A stretch of DNA of 17,506 bases, taken from the NCBI GenBank assembly GCA_040880365.1, contig JBBDIO010000203.1:1-17506 (forward strand), read 5' to 3'. This stretch comes from JBBDIO01 sp040880365 (GTDB taxonomy: Bacteria; Chloroflexota; Anaerolineae; Caldilineales; Caldilineaceae). Made by a program: the position numbers and the translations under genes. Of this stretch, positions 8,015 to 15,561 are shown piece by piece. Each line of letters begins with the position of its first letter. The first letter of the stretch is position 1. The notes under the pieces are model-generated. The model was not told the DNA's origin and made no database searches. It worked only from the letters and a program-made list of their open reading frames with translations.

Positions 8015-8057
8015 CAACAAAGGGTGCTGTCCGTTGATTGGACAGCACCCTTTGTTG
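8015..8057 (+). terminator. Perfect 18-bp-stem terminator
   Basis: CAACAAAGGGTGCTGTCC (8015-8032) is exactly complementary in reverse to GGACAGCACCCTTTGTTG (8040-8057), with a 7-base loop. It stands 76 bases after the deacetylase stop and separates the first gene set from the second importer. The A-rich and T-rich ends of the stem would let it work in both directions. Confidence 0.9.
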
Positions 8058-8123
8058 TGCAAAGCGTGGAGAATCCTAGCACAAACTTTCGCAGACGGAC
8101 GCGATGGGTGCTATTTTTGCGAT

Positions 8124-8151
8124 TTGACAGGGTGTGGAGAGATGATAAAAT
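8124..8151 (+). promoter_or_regulatory. Sigma70-type promoter candidate
   Basis: Perfect TTGACA (8124-8129), a 16-base spacer and TAAAAT (8146-8151; 5/6 to consensus), directly downstream of the terminator and in the direction of the family-5 importer operon. The best promoter match in the window. Confidence 0.55.
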
Positions 8152-8410
8152 CTGTTGCATATCCCAGCCCACATCCCTATAACTACCAATTGCATAGAGT
8201 TCGTACTGGTAATCGGTGTTGCGCATGGCTGCATTTCCCTTCCCAATCCCAACTTCGCTGCCCCTATTAAGCCTAAGCCAATACCAAAATCTGGTCTTTC
8301 AGCTTATTACCATATTTGCACCCCCACGCACATAGAGTGCGTCTAAAGCTTTCTCAAGGCTACTATCGATATTTTTTACAGTGCTGACCGGGTAGCAGCT
8401 GTTCTGCTCG

Positions 8411-8424
8411 TTTGCGCGCGCAAA
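8411..8424. promoter_or_regulatory. 14-bp palindrome TTTGCGCGCGCAAA, candidate operator
   Basis: Perfectly self-complementary 14-mer with a GC-alternating centre and A/T ends, a shape common in binding sites of dimeric regulators such as the LacI family. It lies about 186 bases before the family-5 binding-protein start. No regulator gene is in the window. Confidence 0.4.
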
Positions 8425-8476
8425 ACCGCCTGGCGATTCGCTATCCCCCATATCGGCGCACGGATGAATGCCCATG

Positions 8477-8500
8477 CAGTCATTTACATCCAGTCATTTA
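8477..8500. repeat. 10-bp direct repeat, 14-bp period
   Basis: CAGTCATTTA occurs at 8477-8486 and 8491-8500, separated by CATC, giving a 14-base period in the leader of the family-5 importer operon. Confidence 0.85.
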
Positions 8501-8563
8501 TTTGACAGAAGTAAGCCATCATTCCCCGTTTGGTTACATCAGATTCTAGGTTTCAAATCCACG

Positions 8564-8575
8564 ATGATCGATCAT
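8564..8575. promoter_or_regulatory. 12-bp palindrome ATGATCGATCAT
   Basis: Perfect 12-bp palindrome 34 bases before the binding-protein start codon, just upstream of the ribosome binding site AAAGGAGAG (8595-8603). Could be an operator; a chance palindrome is also possible. Confidence 0.3.
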
Positions 8576-8609
8576 TTTCCACAAGTGTTGTACCAAAGGA
8601 GAGAATCGC

Positions 8610-10706
8610 ATGCAAAGATGGATGAAATTAGTGGCAGTCTGGCTGGTCATGGGGCTGATCCTGGCAGCCTGTGGCGGCGGCAGTGAACCTGCACCGGCCC
8701 AGGAAGACACGCCCGCCGATGCAGCCGCCCCCGCCGATTCGGCCGCGCCCGCAGCAGAAGATGCGGCTCCGGCAAGCACGGGCCTAGCTGGAAACCCCTT
8801 CATTGTGGATGACTCGGTACCCCTCTACCCGGAACAGGTCTTCGACGCCGTTCCTGCGCAGTTCAATGAGGCGCCCATGTTGGCAGAACTGGTAGCCGCG
8901 GGCGAATTGCCGCCGGTAGAAGAACGTCTGCCCCTGGAGCCGATGGTGCTGAAGCCCGCGGAACAGATCGGTCAATATGGAGGCACCTGGCAACGCGCCT
9001 TTACAGGCCCGGCCGATCACCAGAACATCGAACGAATTATGAAAAATCACCTCATCTTCTGGGATACCGGAATGACGGAGGTGCAACCACACATTGCCCG
9101 GGCAGTGGAGGCAAATGAGGACAACACGCACTTCACTTTCTATCTGCGCGAGGGGTTGAAATGGTCCGACGGTGCGCCTTTCACAGCCGATGACATCATG
9201 TTCTGGTATGAAGATATTCTGAATAACCCCGACCTTGTACCCGCCAAACCAATCTGGACGCAACCGGGCGGCGTAGCGGGGGTCTGGGAAAAAGTCGACG
9301 ATTACACCTTCACCGTGACTTTCCAGGAACCCTACGGGACCTTCCTGGAACTGGTTGCCGGTCTGACCGTCAACGGGCACTATACGCAGTTGGAACCCTG
9401 TAGCGGTGGCTTTTCGCCCAAGCACTATATGACCCAGTTCCACGCCGACTACATCGGTCTGGAAGAAGCAGAGGCCATGGCAAGCGAGAAGGGTTTCGAC
9501 AATTGGGCACGTCATTTCTGCTTTATGAACGACCCCAATCTCAACCTCGAATCGCCGGTGACCACGCCCTGGAAACCCACCACCGATTTCTCGCAACAAC
9601 AGGTCATTCTGGAACGCAACCCCTATTACTGGGCCGTCGACACCGAAGGCAACCAGCTGCCCTATATCGATCGCGTGGTCATGACCCTGGCAGAAGACCT
9701 GGAAGTACTCAACCTCAAGGCCATCGCCGGCGACTATGACATGCAGTCGCGCCATATCGATCTCAATAAACTGCCCGTATTCCTGGAAAACGCCGAACAG
9801 GGCGATTACCGTCTCCAGTTTTTCCGCAGTCGCGGCGGTTCGGCAGTGGCATTGGCCTTTAATCAGGACTACGACGGCGACCCCGAAATCGCAGAGTTTA
9901 TTCAAAATGTCGATTTCCGCCGCGCGCTTTCCATGGCGATTGATCGCGACCAAATCAACGAAGCCTTCTTCCTGGGACTCGGTCGCCCGGCCGCGGTCTG
10001 CGGCTCGCCCGATCCGCCCTACGATCCCGGCGCAGACTATGACCAACTCTATAGCACGCTCGATGTAGACGAGGCCAATCGGCTGTTGGATGAAATCGGT
10101 CTGGATCAGCGCGATAGCGAAGGCTTCCGGCTCCTGCCCAGCGGCAGACGCATGGTGGTCGAAATGATGGCTGTCACCGCCGCCTTCCGCGATTATCCTG
10201 GCATCGGCGAAATGTTTGGGCAACACTGGCGGCAAAATGTGGGCATCGACTCGGAGGTGCAATCCGTTGAGCGCAGCCTGCGCAATACACGGCTGACCAA
10301 CAACGACACCATGACCAATTTCTGGGGCGCAGGCAACTCTGAATCGCTTTTCAGCTTCCCCAACCAGAGTTTTGCCTTCCAGTGGGAAAGTGGCATGGGG
10401 CCGCGCTCGGGCCAATGGTTCCAGGATGATAGTGTCGGCTTCGAGCCGACTGGCCCTGTGCGCGAACAGCAACTGCTCTGGGAAGAAGCCTCTAAACTAC
10501 CAATAGAGGAACGCATCGAACTTGGAACCCAGATCCGCGCCATTGGCTGCGAACAGGTCTTTTACCTCAGCACCGTGACCGATTATCCCAGCTCTCTGGC
10601 CGTGATCAAGAACAACTTCCGCAACGTTGGCGTCGGATTCCCGGTGACTGCCGGTGGGCAAACGCCGGGCAATGCCCATCCCGAAACCTGGTATATCGAA
10701 CAGTAA
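8610..10706 (+). CDS. Peptide/oligosaccharide ABC transporter substrate-binding protein (family 5 lipoprotein)
   Basis: Binding protein of the Dpp/Opp/nickel type, 698 aa. ATG 8610 follows AAAGGAGAG by six bases. A hydrophobic signal segment ends in the lipobox LAAC with Cys21, followed by GGGS and an Ala/Pro/Asp/Glu-rich spacer to about residue 58, which would hold the domain away from the membrane. The fold is family 5 (SBP_bac_5): FTFYLREGLKWSDGAPFTADD, an 'FWYEDIL' helix, and the block FRRALSMAIDRDQINEAFF. At 698 aa it is longer than the roughly 530-600 aa typical of DppA/OppA. Family-5 proteins beside sugar genes in Thermotoga and related bacteria carry oligosaccharides, so a glycan substrate is as likely as a peptide. 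Two hairpins separate it from its permeases. Confidence 0.93.
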   Translation: MQRWMKLVAVWLVMGLILAACGGGSEPAPAQEDTPADAAAPADSAAPAAEDAAPASTGLAGNPFIVDDSVPLYPEQVFDAVPAQFNEAPMLAELVAAGELPPVEERLPLEPMVLKPAEQIGQYGGTWQRAFTGPADHQNIERIMKNHLIFWDTGMTEVQPHIARAVEANEDNTHFTFYLREGLKWSDGAPFTADDIMFWYEDILNNPDLVPAKPIWTQPGGVAGVWEKVDDYTFTVTFQEPYGTFLELVAGLTVNGHYTQLEPCSGGFSPKHYMTQFHADYIGLEEAEAMASEKGFDNWARHFCFMNDPNLNLESPVTTPWKPTTDFSQQQVILERNPYYWAVDTEGNQLPYIDRVVMTLAEDLEVLNLKAIAGDYDMQSRHIDLNKLPVFLENAEQGDYRLQFFRSRGGSAVALAFNQDYDGDPEIAEFIQNVDFRRALSMAIDRDQINEAFFLGLGRPAAVCGSPDPPYDPGADYDQLYSTLDVDEANRLLDEIGLDQRDSEGFRLLPSGRRMVVEMMAVTAAFRDYPGIGEMFGQHWRQNVGIDSEVQSVERSLRNTRLTNNDTMTNFWGAGNSESLFSFPNQSFAFQWESGMGPRSGQWFQDDSVGFEPTGPVREQQLLWEEASKLPIEERIELGTQIRAIGCEQVFYLSTVTDYPSSLAVIKNNFRNVGVGFPVTAGGQTPGNAHPETWYIEQ

Positions 10707-10721
10707 GTGCATTGCGAACCT

Positions 10722-10761
10722 GAATTGTGCTTGTCGCACCAGGAGTGGTGAAGCACAATTC
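10722..10761 (+). terminator. First hairpin after the binding-protein gene
   Basis: GAATTGTGCTT (10722-10732) and AAGCACAATTC (10751-10761) are perfect 11-bp arms; inside, CACC and GGTG can extend the stem. No U tract follows. It may protect the 3' end of the binding-protein message, acting with the hairpin at 10772. Confidence 0.65.
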
Positions 10762-10771
10762 GCAGTTGCGT

Positions 10772-10812
10772 AAAGGGTCGTGTGAGGAAGAAGACCCCTC
10801 ACACGACCCTTT
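10772..10812 (+). terminator. Intra-operon terminator/attenuator
   Basis: AAAGGGTCGTGTGAGG (10772-10787) pairs perfectly with CCTCACACGACCCTTT (10797-10812) around a 9-base loop, ending in TTT. It stands between the binding-protein and permease genes and either limits read-through or means that the permeases need their own promoter in the following 147 bases, where none is obvious. Confidence 0.85.
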
Positions 10813-10875
10813 CAATCGGATCATCTGCTACACGGTAGATTTTTGAAGCAGAGTCATCGGAATTGCGCCGCACAC

Positions 10876-10903
10876 GGCGAACCATGCACGGCGAACCATG
10901 CAC
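10876..10903. repeat. 14-bp tandem repeat
   Basis: Two perfect adjacent copies of GGCGAACCATGCAC (10876-10889, 10890-10903), with a further partial match GGCG-GACC after it. It lies 57 bases before the DppB-like start. Confidence 0.92.
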
Positions 10904-10959
10904 GGCGGACCCGAGTTCAGTGGGTGATCGGGGATGTCGCGTGACCCACGAGGAGCACC

Positions 10960-11946
10960 ATGTTAACGTATATCGGACGTCGCCTCATCTATGGCATTTT
11001 GACACTGTGGGCGGTATCGATTGTATCCTTTATTATCATCCAATTGCCACCCGGTGATTATGTAACAGCCTATATTGCCCAGCTTTCCATGCAAGGATCC
11101 TCGCTGGGCATGGCAGAAGCGGACAACCTGCGCGTCTACTATGGCCTGGATCGCCCCATCTACCATCAATATTACCTGTGGTTACAGCGCATTATCCAAG
11201 GCGATCTGGGCTTTTCCTTCGAGCATCAAAAGCCCGTGACCGATGTCATCGGCGAACGCCTGTTTCTGACTATCCTCCTGGCTTTTGTCTCCGTTCTCTT
11301 TACCTGGTCGCTTGCCATCCCCATCGGGATTTTTTCGGCCATGCGTCAATACTCGCTGTGGGATTATGTTTTCACCCTCATTGGCTTCATCGGTCTCGCC
11401 GTTCCCAATTTTCTGCTTGCGCTCATCCTCATGTGGATCGGCTTTTCGGTCTTTGGCTTTAGTGTGGGGGGGCTTTTCTCGTCGGAATATATTTCCGCCC
11501 AGTGGAGTTTGGCCCGTGTCTGGGATCTGATCAAGCATTTATGGCTGCCGGTGATCATTTTGGGCACGGCAGGCACTGCGCAGATTATGCGCATTACCCG
11601 CGCCAATGTCCTGGATGAACTGCGCAAGCCCTATGTTGTGACCGCGCGCGCCAAGGGGCTTTCGGGGTGGCGCATGGTCCTCAAATATCCGGTGCGCATT
11701 GCCCTCAACCCGGTCATCAGCATGACGGCCTACGTCTGGCCTTTTCTGGTATCGGGCAGCATCATCGTTTCCGTGGTGCTCAGTCTGCCGACAGTGGGGC
11801 CGATTCTGCTGCGTTCGCTTCTGGCCCAGGATATGTTTCTGGCAGGGAGCATCATTATGCTTATCGGTCTCTTGACGGTTATCGGTACATTTCTCTCGGA
11901 TCTTCTGCTCATCTGGGCAGATCCGCGTATTCGCCTGGAAGGGTAA
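10960..11946 (+). CDS. ABC transporter permease, DppB type
   Basis: Inner-membrane permease, 328 aa, forming a heterodimer with the next gene product. ATG 10960 has GAGGAG four bases upstream. It begins MLTYIGRRLIYGILTLWAVS, with the basic Arg-Arg before helix 1 that DppB/OppB proteins share, followed by a periplasmic segment with LRVYYGLDRPIYHQYYLWL and QGDLGFSF, the classic LG(S/F)S block. The cytoplasmic coupling motif reads TARAKGLS from Thr228. The C-terminus LSDLLLIWADPRIRLEG is also typical of DppB (YA-DPRIR). The usual length for the family is about 310-340 aa, so the protein is complete. The next gene follows after six bases. Confidence 0.95.
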   Translation: MLTYIGRRLIYGILTLWAVSIVSFIIIQLPPGDYVTAYIAQLSMQGSSLGMAEADNLRVYYGLDRPIYHQYYLWLQRIIQGDLGFSFEHQKPVTDVIGERLFLTILLAFVSVLFTWSLAIPIGIFSAMRQYSLWDYVFTLIGFIGLAVPNFLLALILMWIGFSVFGFSVGGLFSSEYISAQWSLARVWDLIKHLWLPVIILGTAGTAQIMRITRANVLDELRKPYVVTARAKGLSGWRMVLKYPVRIALNPVISMTAYVWPFLVSGSIIVSVVLSLPTVGPILLRSLLAQDMFLAGSIIMLIGLLTVIGTFLSDLLLIWADPRIRLEG

Positions 11947-11952
11947 TCTCCT

Positions 11953-13092
11953 ATGGCTGTCCACGAGTTAGGTTTGCCGGGCGTCGGCGGCGCAATCGCC
12001 GAAGATCGCATCAGTGTTGCCTCGCAGCGCCAACTCATCTGGTGGCGCTTTCGCAAACACCGGCTGGCAATAATTTCGGCAGGGATCATCTTGATGTTCT
12101 ATATGGCGGCGTTGGCCGCAGGTTTCCTGGCGACCAACGATCCCCAATATTCAGATGCCCACTTCAATCTCATGCCGCCCCAAGCCATCAAGTTTATGGA
12201 CAACGGGCAATGGTTTCCCCATGTGTGCGCAATGTCGGGCCAACGCGATCCCCTTACCTTCAACAAGGTTTATGTGCAGGACTGCAACACCAAAATTCCT
12301 GTAGAATTTTTCACCGAAGGTTATTCTTACAAGTTTCTGGGGCTATTCAATACCAATCGCCACCTGATCGGGGTCGGGGAAGGCTATCGCGCCGAAAACA
12401 CCCTGTTTTTGCTGGGGACCGATGTGCAGGGCCGCGATCTCTGGTCGCGTCTGGTTTTGGGCACCCAAATCTCCCTGACCATTGGGCTGGTGAGTGTGGC
12501 GTTTAGCCTGATCCTGGGCATTATCCTGGGTGGGATTTCGGGCTACTATGGCGGCTGGATCGATACAGCTATCCAGCGTGTCATCGAAATCGTGCGCGCC
12601 GTGCCCACCATTCCCCTGTGGATGGGATTGGCCGCCGCGCTGCCCCGCGAATGGTCGGTCTTACAGGTCTACTTTGCCATTACGTTAATTATTTCGCTGT
12701 TCGCCTGGACGGATCTGGCGCGCGTGGTACGCGGGCGTTTTCTCGCCATGCGCGAGGAAGATTTTGTGACCGCGGCCAAGCTTTCGGGAGCCAGACCGCG
12801 CCGCATTATCTTCAGCCACATGCTGCCTTCGTTCTACAGCCACATTATTGCGGCGGTCACCCTGGCGATTCCGGCGATGATTGTCAGCGAAACCTCGCTG
12901 AGCTTCCTGGGGCTGGGCCTGCGTCCCCCGGCGATCAGCTGGGGAACTTTGCTGCAAGCCGCACAGAATGTGCAGAGTGTCGCGAATACGCCGTGGTTGT
13001 TGCTGCCGGCTGTGCCCATGATTGTCGCCATTCTGGCCTTCAATTTCCTGGGCGACGGGCTGCGCGATGCCGCTGATCCCTACAGCAACTAA
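11953..13092 (+). CDS. ABC transporter permease, DppC type with enlarged periplasmic segment
   Basis: Second permease of the family-5 importer, 379 aa, starting six bases after the DppB-like stop; GGAAGGG (11937-11943), inside the preceding gene, serves as ribosome binding site. Residues about 1-36 are cytoplasmic with WWRFRKHRLA before helix 1 (about 38-60). DppC proteins of about 280-300 aa then go quickly to LLGTD--GRD; here about 90 residues (61-150) come first, including a pair of cysteines, Cys92 and Cys111, that could form a disulfide outside the membrane. After that the fold is standard: LLGTDVQGRDLWSRLVLGTQ, the coupling motif AAKLSGA (274-280) and SETSLSFLGLGLRPP, ending in DGLRDAADPYSN. 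The enlarged segment may contact the equally large binding protein. Confidence 0.94.
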   Translation: MAVHELGLPGVGGAIAEDRISVASQRQLIWWRFRKHRLAIISAGIILMFYMAALAAGFLATNDPQYSDAHFNLMPPQAIKFMDNGQWFPHVCAMSGQRDPLTFNKVYVQDCNTKIPVEFFTEGYSYKFLGLFNTNRHLIGVGEGYRAENTLFLLGTDVQGRDLWSRLVLGTQISLTIGLVSVAFSLILGIILGGISGYYGGWIDTAIQRVIEIVRAVPTIPLWMGLAAALPREWSVLQVYFAITLIISLFAWTDLARVVRGRFLAMREEDFVTAAKLSGARPRRIIFSHMLPSFYSHIIAAVTLAIPAMIVSETSLSFLGLGLRPPAISWGTLLQAAQNVQSVANTPWLLLPAVPMIVAILAFNFLGDGLRDAADPYSN

Positions 13093-13188
13093 GCCCGCGC
13101 CCGCCTGCTGCTCAATGTCGGCTGTTTAATGTCGGCAGCACACAGCCACTGGTGGGCACATTCCGCCCTGCCTCCCCCGACGCTTCTC

Positions 13189-13321
13189 CCAGACGGTATC
13201 ATCCAGACGGNNNNNNNNNNNNNNNNNNNNNNNNNNNNNNNNNNNNNNNNNNNNNNNNNNNNNNNNNNNNNNNNNNNNNNNNNNNNNNNNNNNNNNNNNN
13301 NNNNNNNNNNCATCCAGACGG
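13189..13321. repeat. CCAGACGG repeats bracketing the assembly gap
   Basis: CCAGACGG occurs at 13189-13196 and 13203-13210 (14-base period), then again at 13314-13321 immediately after the 100-N gap; the 11-mer CATCCAGACGG directly abuts both gap edges. A degenerate further copy (CCACAGG) follows. The array was probably too repetitive for the assembler. Confidence 0.85.
13211..13310. other. Scaffold gap (100 N)
   Basis: Exactly 100 N. Size unknown; the flanks suggest that it spans a short tandem-repeat array rather than a missing gene, although a missing gene cannot be excluded. The remaining 170 bases of this intergenic stretch hold no gene. Confidence 0.98.
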
Positions 13322-13362
13322 CGTCGTCCACAGGGGCCTAGAAAACGGAAAGTAATCTGTCA

Positions 13363-15561
13363 ATGAATTCTCTGTCAACTATGCCTAAAATAGATTTCAG
13401 TCATCGAGTCGATGAACAACCGCAGACAAGCCCGCCCTTGCTCGCGGTGCGCGATCTACAGGTGCACTTTTATCTCAACGAAGGCATCGTGCGCGCAGTC
13501 GAAGGCGCGAGCTTCGATGTCTATCCCGGGCGCACCCTGGGCATTGTGGGCGAAAGCGGCTGCGGCAAGAGTGTCACCACGCGAGCGCTGCTGCAACTTG
13601 TCGATCCGCCGGGGCGCATCGTATCGGGCAGTATGCACTATCAGCAAACCGGCAACCGAGGCGTGATCGACCTGGCGCAACTCCCTGCCGAATGTGCAGA
13701 AATGGACAATATTCGGGGCGGCGAAATCGGCCTGATCTTTCAGGAACCGATGACCTCCTTTGGCCCGGTACACACCATCGGCAACCAGATCGTGGAAGCC
13801 ATCCGCCTGCACAACAAAATTTCCAAAAGCGAAGCCTATGAACAGGCGCTGACCTGGTTGCGTCGGGTACACATCCCCAACCCGGAACAGCGTATGCAAG
13901 AGTATCCCTATCAGTTGAGCGGCGGACTGCGCCAGCGCGCCATGATCGCCATGGCGATCTGCTGCAAGCCCCGCATCCTGATTGCCGATGAACCCTCGAC
14001 CGCGCTCGATGTTACCACCCAGGCCCAGATTCTGGATTTGTTGCGCGAATTACAGGAAGAACATCAGATGGCGATCATCTTTATCACCCACGATCTGGGG
14101 GTGATCGCCGAAATGGCCGACGACGTCGCGGTCATGTATCTGGGGCGCATTGTAGAAGAAGCGCCCATTGACGATCTCTTTCACAACCCACAACACCCCT
14201 ATACCCGGTCTTTGCTCACTTCCATTCCCAATATTCACAGCACGCCCCGCACCCGGATGCCCTCCATCCACGGCAACATCCCCCACCCGCTGAATCGTCC
14301 CCATGGCTGCGCCTTTCATCCCCGCTGTCCGTCGGTCATGCCGGGCATCTGTGAACAATCCGAGCCGGTGCTGAGTCAGATCAAGCCCAATCAATTGGTC
14401 AGTTGCTTTTTATATGATGAGGAAAAGGTCGCGGCCTATCGCGCCCAGACCCCACCTCCCCCTACATCAGAAGAAATGCAACAGAGCCAGGCGCGTGCCG
14501 AAACCGCCCAGCCCCCCGCCTCTTCTCGAATACCCTCCTCGGGAGAAACGCTCCTGGAAGTGCGCAACCTGAAAAAACACTTCCCCATCAAAAAGGGCAT
14601 ATTGCGACGCGTGGTGGGCGCAGTCCGCGCCATCGACGACGTCAGCTTCACCCTCAAAACTGGCGAAACCCTGAGTCTGGTAGGCGAAAGCGGCTGTGGC
14701 AAGACCACCACCGCCCGCTGTGTTTTGCGAGCATTGGACCCCACTGCGGGCGAAATCATTCTGCATACCCGCGAAGGCAAAGCGGTGGATCTGGCAAAAC
14801 TGACGGAAGAGGAGATTCGTCCGCTGCGCCGCGATATGCAGATGATCTTTCAGGATCCTTTCTCCTCGCTGAACCCGCGCATGACCCTGTTTGATATCGT
14901 CGGCGAGCCTTTGCTGGTCAATGGCGTCTTAAATCGGTCGGAACGCCAGGACCGGGTCGAACAACTCTTGCGTCAGGTAGGGTTGCGCCCGGAATTCATG
15001 GATCGGTTTCCCCATGCATTCAGCGGCGGGCAACGCCAGCGGATCGGCATTGCCCGCGCCCTGGCCCTGAATCCCCGTTTCATTGTTGCCGACGAGGCAG
15101 TCTCGGCGCTGGATGTCTCGGTCCAGGCCCAGGTGCTCAATCTCATGCTCGATCTACAGGATGAACTGGGGCTGACCTATCTGTTTGTCTCCCACGATCT
15201 GAGCGTGGTCAACCAGATCAGCGACCGCGTGATTGTCATGTATGTGGGCAAAATTGCGGAGATTGCCACGCCGCAGCAGTTGTTCCAAACCCCCAAGCAT
15301 CCCTATACCGCGGCCCTGATTGCCTCGCTCCCCGTGGTCGATCCACGGGAATCCAAGCTGCGAGAACCGATCCAGGGAGAAGTGGCAAACCCGGCGAATC
15401 CGCCATCCAGCTGTTATTTCCATCCCCGCTGTCCCTTTGCGGTAGATCAATGCCGGCATGAATCGCCGCCGTTGATCGAGATCGAGCCGGGACGGATGGT
15501 GAGCTGTCATCGCGTAGAAGAACTGGAATTATCGGGCATCATGAAAGGAACCGAACTATGA
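13363..15561 (+). CDS. Fused DppD-DppF type ABC transporter ATPase
   Basis: Cytoplasmic ATPase, 732 aa, carrying both nucleotide-binding domains of a Dpp/Opp importer in one chain. ATG 13363 with GGAAAG ten bases upstream is preferred over ATG 13381, which lacks a ribosome binding site. Domain 1: Walker A GESGCGKS (63-70), signature LSGGLRQR (185-192), Walker B ADEP with Asp209-Glu210, ITHD switch, then a C-terminal oligopeptide/dipeptide segment with four Cys (CAFHPRC, GIC, VSC) of the pattern that binds an Fe-S cluster in DppD. A Pro/Gln/Ala-rich linker covers about residues 365-400. Domain 2: Walker A GESGCGKT (441-448), signature FSGGQRQR (553-560), Walker B Asp577-Glu578, VSHD, and a second four-Cys segment (CYFHPRC, QC, VSC). 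Both sites look active. Its stop codon overlaps the next start (ATGA). Confidence 0.95.
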   Translation: MNSLSTMPKIDFSHRVDEQPQTSPPLLAVRDLQVHFYLNEGIVRAVEGASFDVYPGRTLGIVGESGCGKSVTTRALLQLVDPPGRIVSGSMHYQQTGNRGVIDLAQLPAECAEMDNIRGGEIGLIFQEPMTSFGPVHTIGNQIVEAIRLHNKISKSEAYEQALTWLRRVHIPNPEQRMQEYPYQLSGGLRQRAMIAMAICCKPRILIADEPSTALDVTTQAQILDLLRELQEEHQMAIIFITHDLGVIAEMADDVAVMYLGRIVEEAPIDDLFHNPQHPYTRSLLTSIPNIHSTPRTRMPSIHGNIPHPLNRPHGCAFHPRCPSVMPGICEQSEPVLSQIKPNQLVSCFLYDEEKVAAYRAQTPPPPTSEEMQQSQARAETAQPPASSRIPSSGETLLEVRNLKKHFPIKKGILRRVVGAVRAIDDVSFTLKTGETLSLVGESGCGKTTTARCVLRALDPTAGEIILHTREGKAVDLAKLTEEEIRPLRRDMQMIFQDPFSSLNPRMTLFDIVGEPLLVNGVLNRSERQDRVEQLLRQVGLRPEFMDRFPHAFSGGQRQRIGIARALALNPRFIVADEAVSALDVSVQAQVLNLMLDLQDELGLTYLFVSHDLSVVNQISDRVIVMYVGKIAEIATPQQLFQTPKHPYTAALIASLPVVDPRESKLREPIQGEVANPANPPSSCYFHPRCPFAVDQCRHESPPLIEIEPGRMVSCHRVEELELSGIMKGTEL

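Larger units (their letters stand above)
8058..8609. other. Gene-free promoter and leader region
   Basis: 552 bases between the terminator and the family-5 binding protein. It contains a good promoter candidate at 8124-8151, which would give a leader of roughly 450 nt holding two perfect palindromes, a small hairpin (ACGCAC/GTGCGT, 8326-8342) and a 10-bp direct repeat. I did not recognise a known riboswitch, and small open frames here lack ribosome binding sites. Confidence 0.6.

Noticed and set aside
8502..8507. Second TTGACA as a promoter for the family-5 operon
   Set aside because: No -10-like hexamer at 15-19 bases downstream; the spacer region reads into a C/G-rich stretch.
8784..10472. 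562-codon open frame on the minus strand
   Set aside because: Antisense shadow of the family-5 binding protein, in a GC-rich gene where codon bias keeps the opposite strand open; no family resemblance.
10863..11057. Small open frame before and overlapping the DppB-like gene
   Set aside because: Begins in the tandem-repeat region without a ribosome binding site and continues out of frame into the permease gene.
11667..12506. 279-codon plus-strand frame overlapping both permeases
   Set aside because: Overlaps two clear permease genes in another frame; low-complexity translation with no motifs.
13089..13355. Open frames spanning the second N gap, or a CRISPR-like array
   Set aside because: Frames are mostly N; the CCAGACGG repeats are 8-11 bp with about 14-bp period, far too short and close for CRISPR repeats and spacers.
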